Origin: Zoogloeaceae bacterium
GTDB lineage: Bacteria > Pseudomonadota > Gammaproteobacteria > Burkholderiales > Rhodocyclaceae
NCBI GenBank assembly: GCA_024235675.1
Contig: JACKLZ010000001.1
Location: 1,054,001-1,118,000 of the forward strand
Length of the DNA: 64,000 nucleotides
Reading direction: 5' to 3'
How positions within the stretch are numbered: the stretch's first letter is position 1; every line of letters begins with the position of its first letter. The translations under genes and the position numbers were made by a program. Under the pieces are notes generated by a model. That model did not search any database. It worked only from the letters and a program-made list of their open reading frames with translations, and was not told the origin of the DNA. Below, piece by piece: positions 1 through 9,833 of this stretch.

Positions 1-1
1 C

Positions 2-1030
2 GGCTACTACCCCTACGACTACCCGCCAGTCACTCTGTCGGAGGACACGGCCCAGGGGAAGCGGCTGGGGCTCGAAGCCCAGTGGATCAAACGCGTAACA
101 GACCAACACACACTCCGTGCGTGGGGCGAGATCTTCCACGACAGCCGCATTGCGCAAGGCTATGTTGATGTCGATCCCTACGTCGAGCATATGAATGACC
201 GTCGCCAGGGGCACCACTGGGGGCTGTTCGTCGAAGACGAGTTCGCTTTTTCGCCCCGCTGGCAACTCAACCTCGGCCTGCGCTGGGACCGTCAATGGAC
301 GGGCGACATCACCTCGCAACCACGGCTGGGGCTGATCCATCAGTTCAACAACACCACCACGCTCAAACTGCTCTATGGCACGGCCAGCCGCGCCCCGACC
401 GCCTACGAGCGCTACTACGCCATTGCCGGCTTCAATACCGCGAACCCCAATCTCAAGCCCGAAACCATCCGGACACTGGAAGCGGTCTACGAATACGAGG
501 CGGACGGCCTCCATCTTTCGGGCTCGGCGTTTCGCTACCGAATTGTCGATCTCATCGGCAGCGAGACAGACCCGAACGACAACACCGTCAGCTTCCAGAA
601 CCAGTCGCGGGCGACCGCACAAGGAATCGAACTCGAAGGCGAACTGGCCCGTATCAACGGTGACCGACTCCGCCTCAGCTACACCTGGCAGCACAGCCGC
701 GATGACGGCACCGGAAAATCGCTGAGCAACGTCCCTCGCCACATGCTCAAAGCCAACTGGCTGGCCTACTGGACCCCAAAGCTGCAATCGGGTCTCGAGC
801 TGCAATATGAAAGCCGGCGCGATACGCTCAACGGCGGCCACACCGGCGGGCGCCCCCTCGTCAACCTCAACCTCATCAGCCGCCATCTGCCCGGCGGTGC
901 AAGCCTCAGCGTGCTGGTCAGCAATCTCCTGAACAGGCGCTATTCGGAACCCGCCTCACGGGATCACCGACAAAACCGACTCCGTCAGGACGAGCGCCAA
1001 CTCCTCATCGTTGCCAACTGGCCACTCTGA
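2..1030 (+). CDS. TonB-dependent outer-membrane receptor, C-terminal part (5' end outside window)
   Basis: The reading frame is open from the first bases of the window to a TGA at 1028-1030, so only about the last 342 residues are seen. They look like the C-terminal beta-barrel strands of a TonB-dependent receptor: alternating aromatic/polar strands, a YGTASRAP segment, an NPNLKPET segment and a late SVLVSNLLNRRYSEPAS strand are typical of siderophore, vitamin or metal receptors. The protein would sit in the outer membrane and import a ligand using TonB/ExbBD energy. The plug domain and TonB box lie outside the window, so the substrate cannot be assigned. The nearest downstream gene is a c-di-GMP sensor on the same strand, with no visible functional link. 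Confidence 0.85.
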   Translation, partial: GYYPYDYPPVTLSEDTAQGKRLGLEAQWIKRVTDQHTLRAWGEIFHDSRIAQGYVDVDPYVEHMNDRRQGHHWGLFVEDEFAFSPRWQLNLGLRWDRQWTGDITSQPRLGLIHQFNNTTTLKLLYGTASRAPTAYERYYAIAGFNTANPNLKPETIRTLEAVYEYEADGLHLSGSAFRYRIVDLIGSETDPNDNTVSFQNQSRATAQGIELEGELARINGDRLRLSYTWQHSRDDGTGKSLSNVPRHMLKANWLAYWTPKLQSGLELQYESRRDTLNGGHTGGRPLVNLNLISRHLPGGASLSVLVSNLLNRRYSEPASRDHRQNRLRQDERQLLIVANWPL

Positions 1031-1181
1031 TACCGACGATGGCGGACGGCGGCCGCTGAGGCCCTCATTAAAGCTTGGGTGCTTGCTGCCGTTCTTGTTT
1101 TACCGGGCCAGTCCTTCTCGCGAGGCGTCCGGCACCTCCTCAAGCCACAATTTCGCTCATCGAACAACTGACCTGGACACC

Positions 1182-4100
1182 ATGCTCCGGCTGCTGAAAC
1201 TTCGTTCGATTCCACTCAGTGTGCGAATTGCCTTCGGCGCGGTCAGCCTGATCGTGCTGGCAGCGTTCAGTCTGATTCAGCTCATTGCCAGCGACCAGCA
1301 CGCACGGCTGCTCAGCGGCCACCACACCGCACTGAGCAAGACGCTTGAATACAATGGCGAAGCGCTGAGGGCCAACATTGCTGACATTCGCAGCAGCGTC
1401 GCATTCCTGGCCGGCCTGCCGCCGGTATCGGGCATCGCCCGGGCGCTCAACAACAAGGGCATCGACCCCGTAGCGGCCAGCAGCATTGCACACTGGCGCC
1501 AGCGTCTGGAACAGATCATTTCGCGCTATGCCGAAAGCCACCCCAACTATCTGAAAATCCGCCTGCTCTCGAGCAACAGAAACTTTCAGGAGCTCGTTCG
1601 TGTTGAGCGCCACGGCGGCGCCATTGTTGTCCTGCCGGCCAAAGATCACGCGCACAACGGCGACATCACTTTCCTGAAAAATGCGGCAACGCTCACGCCG
1701 GGTGACGTATTGCTCTCCCGAATAAGCCTCAAAGACCTCGGGGTTTCGAACAAATCTCTCGCGCCCCGATTTATGCAAGCGGCCACAACGGTCATCACAC
1801 CGAATGGTGAAGTCTTTGGCATTCTGATCGTCGATGTCGCGTTCGTACAACTGACCGAAGCCGTACTCAACAACCTGCCCGACCGTGTCAGCACCTATCT
1901 CGCCGATAGCGATGGCCGCTACCTCTACGCACCAGACGATACGCCCCGCCAGGCGCGCGCCGGCATCCGTCCACAAACCTGGATGCACCAGTTCCCAGGC
2001 CTCGTGATAAACGACCACGACGCGCGCCGCACCAAGGCGTCGCTCATCGACACCGATACCGGGCCGATGCTGGCCATCGGCAGCACGATCCGCGTTGACG
2101 CCACTCGCCCCACGCGCACACTCACCCTCATCTACACGCTCCCGGAAAACGTCATCACCGAAGGCATGGCAGCGTCACAGGCCAAAGCCGTGATCGGCGT
2201 CGGCATCGGCTCGCTGTTGGTCGCTGCGTTGGTGGTCTGGATGATCCGACGCACCTTTGTGCCGCTCGCGCAACTGGCGCGCGCCGGCGAGGCGATGGCG
2301 CTGGGGCGCTATGACACACCGCTGCCGGATTTGAGCGGCAGCGAGCTGAGCGGACTCGGCCGGGCATTTACCGCCATGCAAACCAATATTGCGCAGCGCG
2401 AAGCCGAATTCCGTGCCATTACCGCCACCGCTACCGATGCCTTCTGGGCGCTCGACATGGATGGCAAGATTGTCGACGTCAACCGCGCCTGCGAACGCTT
2501 GCTCGGCTACTCGCGCGCTGAACTGCTCACCCTGCGCCTGAGTGACCTTGACACCGAGAAGAGCGCACAGGAACTCCTCGCCCAGATACGCGAGATCGTC
2601 GCCGGTGGTGGTGGCCTGATCGTGACCGAATATCGACGCAACAATGGCCAGAAAGTGCCGGTGGAGATCACCGTCAGTCATTGGCCCATCGCGGGTGGAC
2701 GACTGTTCGGATTCGTGCGAGACATCACCGAGCGACGCCGCGTCGAAGAAGCGGTGCGGCAAAGCGAAGAGCGCTACCGCCTGCTCTTTGCCAACAGTCC
2801 GCAGCCCATGTGTCTGTTTGACGAAACCAGCCTGCACTTCATCGACGTCAACGATGCCGCGGTCGCCCACTACGGCTTCAACCGGTCAGAATTTTTGTCC
2901 ATGACCCTGCTCGACCTGCATCCGGTGCGCGACGTACCGCGGCTGATCAAGGCTATCGAGAACACACCTTCCGGGCGCATGTCTGGCGAGTACCAACACC
3001 GCACGCGCGACGGGCGCACCATTGATTGCGTGATGTGGACCGAGCGCATGCAAACCTGTGCGCGCGCCGAACGGATCGCGCTCATTCACGACATTTCAGA
3101 ACGCAAACGCGCTGAGCAAAGCCTGCGTCTCTACGCCAATATCTTCGAGCGCAGCGGTGAGGCGATCATGATCACCGATGTACGTAACCATATTGTCACC
3201 GTCAACCCCGCGTTTACCGAGCTCACCGGCTACTCGCCAGACCAAGTCCTTGGCAAGAATCCAAAAATCCTCGCCTCTGGTACCACCGCGCCGGAGGTCT
3301 ACCGCGACATGTGGTGCGCCCTGCAAGACACCGGTTTCTGGCAGGGCGAGCTGGTCGATCGACGCAAGGACGGCAGCACCTACCCCAAGTGGGCCGCGAT
3401 CTCGGTCATCCGTAACGATGCTGGCGAGACTACCCACTACATGGCCAGTTTCACCGACATCAGCGATCGCAAGGCCGCCGAAGAACGTATCGAATACCTC
3501 GCCCATCACGACGACCTGACCGGCCTGATCAACCGATACAGTCTGGAGCACCGGCTCAAGCAAGCCATCCACGCCACGCGTCGCGAAGGCCGTCACCTGG
3601 CAGTGATGTTCATCGACATGGATCGCTTCAAGCTGATCAACGACACCCTCGGCCACCATGTGGGCGATCAACTGCTCCAAGAGGTTGCCCGCCGGCTGCG
3701 CGACTGCATACGCGAGAGCGACATCGTGGCACGCCTGGGCGGCGACGAATTCGTGGTCGTCACGACCTCACTCAATGCGCCCGTGGACGCCCTGACAGTG
3801 GCCCGCGACATTCGCGAGTCCCTCGCCCGCCCCTACCAGCTCGAAGGCATGCCGCTGCACTCGAGCCCCAGCATCGGCGTAGCGGTCTTCCCGGAGGACG
3901 GGCGCGACACCGACAGCTTGATGAAAAACGCCGACACGGCCATGTACCACGCCAAGGAGCAAGGCCGAAACAACGCCCAGTTCTTCACCGCCGCCATGAA
4001 CACCGCCGCCGCCGAGCGCATGGCGCTCGAGACCGAGCTGCGCACCGCCCTCGAAGAACAGCAATTCGTGTTGCACTACCAGCCCCAGGTCGAAACCCAG

Positions 4101-4808
4101 AGCCAACAGCTGTGCGCCGTCGAAGCACTGACTCGCTGGCAGCACCCCACACGCGGACTGGTCGCGCCGATGAGCTTCATTCCCATAGCCGAAGAAACCG
4201 GCATGATCGAAGCCATTGGTGCATGGGTGCTTGATGAAGCCTGCCGGCAATTGGCCGAATGGCGCAAAGATGGACTGAAGGTCAGCCGCATGGCCGTCAA
4301 CCTGTCAGCCTGCCAGCTGCGCTCACCGAACCTGGTCGAGCAGGTTCAATCTGCCCTGGCACGTCACCGGCTCGGCAAAGGCGACCTGGAGCTCGAGATC
4401 ACCGAAACCACCGCCATGGCCAACCCGGAGCACGCGATCGCCCAACTGCATGCACTGCGTGAGTCCGGCGTTGTGCTCGCCATCGATGATTTTGGTACAG
4501 GGTATTCATCGCTGGCCTATCTCAAGCGCCTGCCCATTCAGACGCTCAAGCTCGATCGCAGCTTTGTGCGCGACATCGAGACCGACCCCAACGACGCGGC
4601 CATCAGCGCGGCCACGCTGGCGCTGGCGCACAGCATGGGGCTCATGGTGGTCGCCGAGGGCGTCGAGACCGAAGGCCAGCGCCACTTCCTGGCAACACAT
4701 CGCTGCGACGTGCTGCAAGGCTATCTGTTTGGCAAACCCGAACGGGCCGACGTGTGGCGGGGCCGCTGGCAAGCCGCGGCGGCCCAGGCCACCGATCCGA
4801 TTCTCTGA
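1182..4808 (+). CDS. Membrane-bound PAS-GGDEF-EAL cyclic-di-GMP signalling protein
   Basis: This is a 1208-residue sensor. The frame is open back to 1011, inside the receptor gene, but the ATG at 1182 begins a normal inner-membrane N-terminus (MLRLLKLRS then a TM at about 15-36). Order: TM1, a periplasmic sensing region (about 40-330, Cache-like), TM2 (about 334-356), HAMP, three PAS domains (about 415-770), GGDEF (about 770-935) and EAL (about 945-1195). The cyclase motif GGDEF is intact, and a RESD inhibitory-site motif lies five residues before it. The phosphodiesterase domain keeps its EAL signature (VEALTRWQHP) and the DDFGTGYSSL loop. Both enzymatic halves therefore look competent for making and breaking c-di-GMP; the dominant activity cannot be read from sequence. 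The signal detected is unknown. Confidence 0.9.
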   Translation: MLRLLKLRSIPLSVRIAFGAVSLIVLAAFSLIQLIASDQHARLLSGHHTALSKTLEYNGEALRANIADIRSSVAFLAGLPPVSGIARALNNKGIDPVAASSIAHWRQRLEQIISRYAESHPNYLKIRLLSSNRNFQELVRVERHGGAIVVLPAKDHAHNGDITFLKNAATLTPGDVLLSRISLKDLGVSNKSLAPRFMQAATTVITPNGEVFGILIVDVAFVQLTEAVLNNLPDRVSTYLADSDGRYLYAPDDTPRQARAGIRPQTWMHQFPGLVINDHDARRTKASLIDTDTGPMLAIGSTIRVDATRPTRTLTLIYTLPENVITEGMAASQAKAVIGVGIGSLLVAALVVWMIRRTFVPLAQLARAGEAMALGRYDTPLPDLSGSELSGLGRAFTAMQTNIAQREAEFRAITATATDAFWALDMDGKIVDVNRACERLLGYSRAELLTLRLSDLDTEKSAQELLAQIREIVAGGGGLIVTEYRRNNGQKVPVEITVSHWPIAGGRLFGFVRDITERRRVEEAVRQSEERYRLLFANSPQPMCLFDETSLHFIDVNDAAVAHYGFNRSEFLSMTLLDLHPVRDVPRLIKAIENTPSGRMSGEYQHRTRDGRTIDCVMWTERMQTCARAERIALIHDISERKRAEQSLRLYANIFERSGEAIMITDVRNHIVTVNPAFTELTGYSPDQVLGKNPKILASGTTAPEVYRDMWCALQDTGFWQGELVDRRKDGSTYPKWAAISVIRNDAGETTHYMASFTDISDRKAAEERIEYLAHHDDLTGLINRYSLEHRLKQAIHATRREGRHLAVMFIDMDRFKLINDTLGHHVGDQLLQEVARRLRDCIRESDIVARLGGDEFVVVTTSLNAPVDALTVARDIRESLARPYQLEGMPLHSSPSIGVAVFPEDGRDTDSLMKNADTAMYHAKEQGRNNAQFFTAAMNTAAAERMALETELRTALEEQQFVLHYQPQVETQSQQLCAVEALTRWQHPTRGLVAPMSFIPIAEETGMIEAIGAWVLDEACRQLAEWRKDGLKVSRMAVNLSACQLRSPNLVEQVQSALARHRLGKGDLELEITETTAMANPEHAIAQLHALRESGVVLAIDDFGTGYSSLAYLKRLPIQTLKLDRSFVRDIETDPNDAAISAATLALAHSMGLMVVAEGVETEGQRHFLATHRCDVLQGYLFGKPERADVWRGRWQAAAAQATDPIL

Positions 4809-4862
4809 AGCTCGAACTTGGCGGGGCCGCGCACGCTGTCGCGCGCCCGCCCGGCAACATAC

Positions 4863-7433
4863 TCAGCCAGCCGCCACCCGTTGCCCGATATGCGCCAGCG
4901 CCGCATCCACCTGGTCAATCAGGATCAGGCACAAATCGTCCGCCTCAAGCCGCTCCAGCGCCGCATCGATGGCCAGAAACTCGCCATAGATCTCATCGAC
5001 CCGCGAGGTGCGGGTCGCCGATGCCAGGCCCTCGCGCAACAAGCGCAGCACCTCGCCATCGGCGCGACCGCGCTGGCAGGCGTCTTCGTAAAGAATCACA
5101 TCATCGAACGCGTCGCCCAGCATGCGCGTCTGCGCGCTGATGTCGTCGTCGCGGCGGTCACCCGCCCCGCTGATCACCACGCTGCGCCGCTTGCCCGGCA
5201 TGGCCTCGACCGCCCGTACCAAAGCGGCGATGGCGTCGGGGTTGTGACCGTAGTCGGCAATCACCGTCGCACCGCGATAGCGGAACACGTTGAAACGCCC
5301 CGGGGCTGACACCGCCGTGCTCTCGAAGGTCTCGAGCGCACGATCGATCACCGCCCAATCGACGCCCAGCGACCACGCCGCAGCCATCACAGCCATCACG
5401 TTTTCGACCTGGAAGGGGATCGCGCCCGCCAGGGTAAGCGGCACGCGCGCAAGCGACAGGCGATGCACCACCTCACCTTCGACAGCGCACAGGTCGTCGC
5501 CCTCGCGCACCACCACGCGGCGTCCCTGCGCACGATGCAAGGCCGCCGCCGGTGCGTCGGGCTGACTGGCAAAAAACACCACCTTGCCGGGGCTGAACGC
5601 GGCCATCGCGACAGTATGCGGATCGCAGGCATTGAGCACGGCTGTGCCGTTCGGCGCCACGTTCTGCACGATGACGCGCTTGAGTACCGACAACTCTTCG
5701 ACCGAGTTGATGTAATTGAGACCGAGGTGATCGCCCACGCCGATGTTGGTCACGATCGCCACATCGCACATGTCGAAGCCCAGACCCTCGCGCAACATGC
5801 CGCCGCGCGCGCATTCGAGCACCGCCGCATCCACCTCGGGATGACTCAGCACGTTGCGTGCACTCTTCGGCCCGCTGCAGTCGCCGGTGTCGGTACAACG
5901 TCCATTGACGTGCACGCCCTCGGTACCGGTAAAGCCGGTGCGATAGCCCGCCAGGGTAAGCAGATGCGCCATCAGGCGCACCGAGGTGGTCTTGCCGTTG
6001 GTGCCGGTCACCGCGATCACCGGAATGCGTCCGTTGTCGCCATTGGCGTAGAGCATGTCGACCACGGCCTGCCCCACATCCCGCCCTTTGCCGAAGCTTG
6101 GCGACAGGTGCATGCGCAAGCCCGGCGCGGCATTCACCTCGACAATGCTGCCGCCCTGCTCTTCGAGTGGCCGACCGACCGTCTCACACACCACATCCAC
6201 GCCACAGATATCCAGCCCGATCATCTGCGCCGCTTCGATCCCGCGTGCGGCCACCTCGGGGTGGACATCATCGGTCACATCGGTGGCCGTGCCACCGGTC
6301 GACAGGTTGGCGTTGTTGCGCAACACCACGCGCGCACCGCGCGGCGGTATGGCGTCCGGCGTGTAGCCCTGAAGCTGCAGACGGGCCACGGCGATTTCGT
6401 CAAAGCGGATCTTGGTCAGCGACGTGGCATGGCCCTCGCCCCGACGCGGATCGGCGTTCACGATGTCGACCAACTCGCGCACGGTGTGCACACCGTCGCC
6501 GATCACATGCGGCGGATCACGCCGCGCGGCAGCCACCAAGGTGTTGCCAACCACCAGCAGGCGGAAGTCATGACCGGGGCTGAAGCGCTCCACCATCACC
6601 GCGTCGCTGTAATCGCGCGCCGCGTGGTAGGCCACATTCAGGTGGTCCCGCGTGAGGATGTTGACCGTCACGCCCTTGCCCTGGTTGCCGTCCTGCGGCT
6701 TGACCACCACGGCACCACCAATCTCGCACATCGCGGCCCAGGCGTCGTCGGCATCTTTCACTGGACGGCCGTCCGGCGTCGGCGCGCCCGCCGCACGCAG
6801 CAACTGCTTGGTCAGTTCCTTGTCTTGCGCAATCGTTTCCGCAATGGCCGACGTCGAATCGATCTCGGCGGCCTGAATGCGGCGCTGTTTGCTGCCCCAG
6901 CCAAACTGCACCAACGAACCATTGGTCAGGCGACGGAAAGGAATGCCCCGCGCCACCGCGGTATGCACGATGGAACCTGTACTGGGCCCCAGGCGGATGT
7001 CTTCATCCAGCGCATGAAGCTGAGCCACCGCAGCATCGAGATCGAAAGGCGCATCGGCCAGCGCCGCGGCCACGAGCTGTTCGGCAAACTCGAAGGCTTG
7101 CCGACCCACCGCTTCTTCGGTGTATTCGACCACCACCTGGAACACACCGCGATCCACCGTGACATTGCAGCGCACGAACGACACAGGGCAACCCGCTTCG
7201 GCTTGCAGACCGAGCGCGGCAAAGCCGAGCACATGCGCCAGCGAGATGTCACCCAGGTGGCCGACCGGCCGCATCGCCCCGATGGTGGGAAAGCGCTCGC
7301 GCAGGCGGGCTTCAAAACCGGGCAGATCGCCCAGCGACAATTCGGTATCGGCGCACTGCACCAGCGCTTCGAAGCTGGTCAGGCGGCTCCACAGGTTCGG
7401 GCCGCGCAGGGCACGCAGACGATTGATTTGCAT
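4863..7433 (-). CDS. cphA: Cyanophycin synthetase, 856 aa (intact ATP-grasp and Mur ligase domains)
   Basis: CphA polymerises aspartate and arginine into cyanophycin, a nitrogen-storage polymer in the cytoplasm. The protein has an N-terminal domain (about 1-160, MQINRLRALRGPNLW), an ATP-grasp domain (about 215-470, which in this family adds Asp to the backbone) and a Mur-ligase-like domain from about 475 with an intact P-loop VTGTNGKTTS (which adds Arg). The length of about 860-880 residues fits the family. The N-domain position that reads HILEH in the neighbouring paralogue reads HVLGF here (residues 67-71), so the putative metal-hydrolase motif is lost. The start ATG at 7433 lies 26 bases after the stop of the upstream paralogue, so the pair is very likely one operon. 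It converges with the GGDEF/EAL gene. Confidence 0.93.
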   Translation of the reverse strand: MQINRLRALRGPNLWSRLTSFEALVQCADTELSLGDLPGFEARLRERFPTIGAMRPVGHLGDISLAHVLGFAALGLQAEAGCPVSFVRCNVTVDRGVFQVVVEYTEEAVGRQAFEFAEQLVAAALADAPFDLDAAVAQLHALDEDIRLGPSTGSIVHTAVARGIPFRRLTNGSLVQFGWGSKQRRIQAAEIDSTSAIAETIAQDKELTKQLLRAAGAPTPDGRPVKDADDAWAAMCEIGGAVVVKPQDGNQGKGVTVNILTRDHLNVAYHAARDYSDAVMVERFSPGHDFRLLVVGNTLVAAARRDPPHVIGDGVHTVRELVDIVNADPRRGEGHATSLTKIRFDEIAVARLQLQGYTPDAIPPRGARVVLRNNANLSTGGTATDVTDDVHPEVAARGIEAAQMIGLDICGVDVVCETVGRPLEEQGGSIVEVNAAPGLRMHLSPSFGKGRDVGQAVVDMLYANGDNGRIPVIAVTGTNGKTTSVRLMAHLLTLAGYRTGFTGTEGVHVNGRCTDTGDCSGPKSARNVLSHPEVDAAVLECARGGMLREGLGFDMCDVAIVTNIGVGDHLGLNYINSVEELSVLKRVIVQNVAPNGTAVLNACDPHTVAMAAFSPGKVVFFASQPDAPAAALHRAQGRRVVVREGDDLCAVEGEVVHRLSLARVPLTLAGAIPFQVENVMAVMAAAWSLGVDWAVIDRALETFESTAVSAPGRFNVFRYRGATVIADYGHNPDAIAALVRAVEAMPGKRRSVVISGAGDRRDDDISAQTRMLGDAFDDVILYEDACQRGRADGEVLRLLREGLASATRTSRVDEIYGEFLAIDAALERLEADDLCLILIDQVDAALAHIGQRVAAG

Positions 7434-7459
7434 GAAGTAAATCCTTTGTTGACGCGCGT

Positions 7460-9613
7460 TCAGGCGCGCACGGGCGCACGATAGGTATCCAGCGCCGCAT
7501 GCACCAGATCGTCGGCCAGACCGGCCGCCAGTGCGGCCGCGACACCGGCAATCGCCCAGCGCGGATCCAGCACGGAAATCCCCGTCGCAGACCGCTGTCC
7601 AATGATTTGATGGTCGTCGGCGCGGCCCACCACGATGTCATCCCCGGCCAGCCACACGCCGGCGCCACCCGCAGCCAGATGCGCCGTCAGTACCGGCGAA
7701 TCGGCCTGCGTGCTGTAAAACCACACCGCACCGTCACACAGCTCGGCCAGACCGGCCACCATCGGGTCCTCGGCGTTAAGCACCGCCGCGCCCGAGGGCA
7801 GCACCAGGTCGACCTGCGTACGCCACACATTGCGCAGATGTGCGTCTTCCTGAATGTGCCAGTCGGACAAGGCCGACGGCACACCCGCTGTCGTCACCAC
7901 GCCCACGGCGCAACGATCATAGGCGATGCCCTCGTCGAGAATGACCGCCGGACCGTTTTCGATCACGGCCGCTTCGACGTTACGGTTCATCAGCACACGA
8001 CGGCCCGAATCCCAACCCGCACCGTTGCGCTCGGTTACCAGTCGGCCGCCCATCCACAGACCATCATCGCAGGCCAGGCCGACGTAACGCCCGTCGCTTT
8101 GCAGCAGCCAGGCCACCAGATGTGCAATCTGCGTGCGCCCTTCGGCACCGCTCACACCGACCACCGGCACACGACCGGAATCCCCCTCGGGGAACAGATG
8201 TGCCACGATCGCCTCGCCCACCGGCTGCGCTTCCCCGCTGGCCGGTTTCAGATGCATCAACAGGCCCGGGCCGGCATTGACCTCGACCACCGCGCCTCCT
8301 TGGGCCCGCAAAGGCTGGTCGATGGCCGAACACACCAGATCCACCCCGGCGATATCCAGGCCGATCACCTTGACCGCCAGCACGGCATCGGCCGCCACTT
8401 CGGGATGCACCTGCGCGGTAACATCGGCCGAATGGTTGGCGTTACGCTGGATGAGCACCCGCTCACCCGCGGCTGGTACCGACGCACAATTGAAGCCCTG
8501 GCATTCAAGCGCCAGCACGACCGTCGGGCAGTCCAGCGAAATCACATCCAGCGGAAACGCTTCGTCACTGCCACGACGCGGGTCCGTATTCAGTTGGCTG
8601 TCGATCAGGGCCTCAACCGTGCTGATGCCGTCACCGACAACGCACACCTCTTCGCCCCGGCAAGCCGCCACCACGCGGTCACCAACCACCAGCAAGCGGT
8701 GCTCGACGCCCGGAACGAATTGTTCAACCATCACTTCGCTGCCTTCGCTATCAGCCACCGCCCAGGCCGCCTCGATGGCCTCGCGCGACTCCAGCGCCAC
8801 CGACACCCCCCGGCCATGGTTGCCGTCGGTGGGTTTGACCACCACCGGCAGGCCGATGTCTTCCGCCACGGCCCAGGCGGCAGCCGCCGAGTCGGCGATT
8901 TCGCCCGCGGGCACGGGAATGCCGCAGGCCGAAATCAGCCGTTTGGTCAGATCCTTGTCGCTGGCAATGCCCTCGGCGATCGCGCTGGTGCGGTCGGTTT
9001 CGGCCGTCCAGATGCGTCGCTGACACACGCCGTAGCCCATCTGGATCAGGTTGCCGCCGGTCAGTCGCACGGACGGGATCCGTCGCGCGTAAGCGGCATC
9101 GACAATGCACGCCGTACTCGGGCCAAGCGCGCGCTTGTCCACCTCCATGCGCAAACCCGCCACCGCCGCCGCCACATCGAAAGGCGTATCGTCAATCGCC
9201 GCCTGCAGCAGCGCCAGTCCCACGTCAAGACAGGCGCGGCCAATCACCTCGGTGCGCGACCGGAAAGCCACTTTGTAAATGCCGCGCTCGGGCGTCATGC
9301 GGGCCTTGCCGAAACCCTCCGGCACGCCGGCCATGCCATGCAGCTCAATCACGACATGCTCGAGAATATGCGCGGCCCAGGTCCCCTCGCTCAGGCGCTC
9401 AAGAAAGCCCCCTCGCTCGCCGATACCGCAGCGGTGCTCGATCAGGCCGGGCAACCAGGCGATCAGACGCTCGTAAAGGCCCGGGATCAGATTCGACGGC
9501 GCGTCTTCCAGATCATGAATGTCCACCCAGGCCTCGATCACCGGACGATACGTCCAGATGTTAGGGCCGTCGAGATAACGTACACGGAGTACTTGCAAGT
9601 TTCGATTGGTCAT
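7460..9613 (-). CDS. cphA': Cyanophycin synthetase paralogue, 717 aa, with degenerate Mur ligase P-loop
   Basis: This is a second CphA-family protein, first gene of the cph operon. The frame is open to 10111, but homologous N-termini begin near LQVLRVRYLDGPNIW, so I place the start at ATG 9613; ATG 9634 is the alternative. The N domain carries HILEH at residues 82-86 and E90, an HxxEH-type metallohydrolase pattern. The ATP-grasp domain looks complete (VVVKPTDGNHGRGV, VEVNAGPGLLMH). The Mur-like region is damaged: the P-loop reads GVSGAEGRTQ (about 485-495) instead of GTNGKTT, and the protein stops about 140 residues earlier than its partner. Arg-ligase activity is therefore doubtful. It may supply primers or work on another step together with CphA; this is inference. 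Confidence 0.88.
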   Translation of the reverse strand: MTNRNLQVLRVRYLDGPNIWTYRPVIEAWVDIHDLEDAPSNLIPGLYERLIAWLPGLIEHRCGIGERGGFLERLSEGTWAAHILEHVVIELHGMAGVPEGFGKARMTPERGIYKVAFRSRTEVIGRACLDVGLALLQAAIDDTPFDVAAAVAGLRMEVDKRALGPSTACIVDAAYARRIPSVRLTGGNLIQMGYGVCQRRIWTAETDRTSAIAEGIASDKDLTKRLISACGIPVPAGEIADSAAAAWAVAEDIGLPVVVKPTDGNHGRGVSVALESREAIEAAWAVADSEGSEVMVEQFVPGVEHRLLVVGDRVVAACRGEEVCVVGDGISTVEALIDSQLNTDPRRGSDEAFPLDVISLDCPTVVLALECQGFNCASVPAAGERVLIQRNANHSADVTAQVHPEVAADAVLAVKVIGLDIAGVDLVCSAIDQPLRAQGGAVVEVNAGPGLLMHLKPASGEAQPVGEAIVAHLFPEGDSGRVPVVGVSGAEGRTQIAHLVAWLLQSDGRYVGLACDDGLWMGGRLVTERNGAGWDSGRRVLMNRNVEAAVIENGPAVILDEGIAYDRCAVGVVTTAGVPSALSDWHIQEDAHLRNVWRTQVDLVLPSGAAVLNAEDPMVAGLAELCDGAVWFYSTQADSPVLTAHLAAGGAGVWLAGDDIVVGRADDHQIIGQRSATGISVLDPRWAIAGVAAALAAGLADDLVHAALDTYRAPVRA

Positions 9614-9833
9614 CGTCTGAAAAACGTCCGCCATTTCGGGGTTCGAAGAAGTGTCGCCAGACGGCAACACAACGCAGCCGGCGCGTATCATAACGACTGC
9701 AGCGCTCGATTTTACGGCACGACCGACATATTCTTTTGTGAGTAATTGAAAGTGCTTAATCCTTACCGTAGCAAGGGCGTATAGTTCGCTGCCCCGCGCT
9801 GCAGCAAAACTGCTGCACACTGCCACTTGTTGT
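9614..9833. promoter_or_regulatory. Divergent intergenic region between cphA' and the ABC transporter
   Basis: This 220-base region separates two divergent operons of the cyanophycin island and must hold promoters for both. A perfect dyad GCAGCA-AAAC-TGCTGC lies at 9801-9816, 18 bases before the transporter start codon, and could be an operator or a leader hairpin. A TATGAT -10-like hexamer can be read on the minus strand around 9688-9695, without a convincing -35. The assignment of either element to a regulator is not supported by sequence alone. Confidence 0.35.

Noticed and set aside
5463..9745. Long plus-strand open frames (673 and 748 residues) opposite the two CphA genes
   Set aside because: They are antisense shadows caused by high GC; they show His/Arg-rich low-complexity translations, no domains and no ribosome-binding sites, while the minus strand encodes clear CphA domains.
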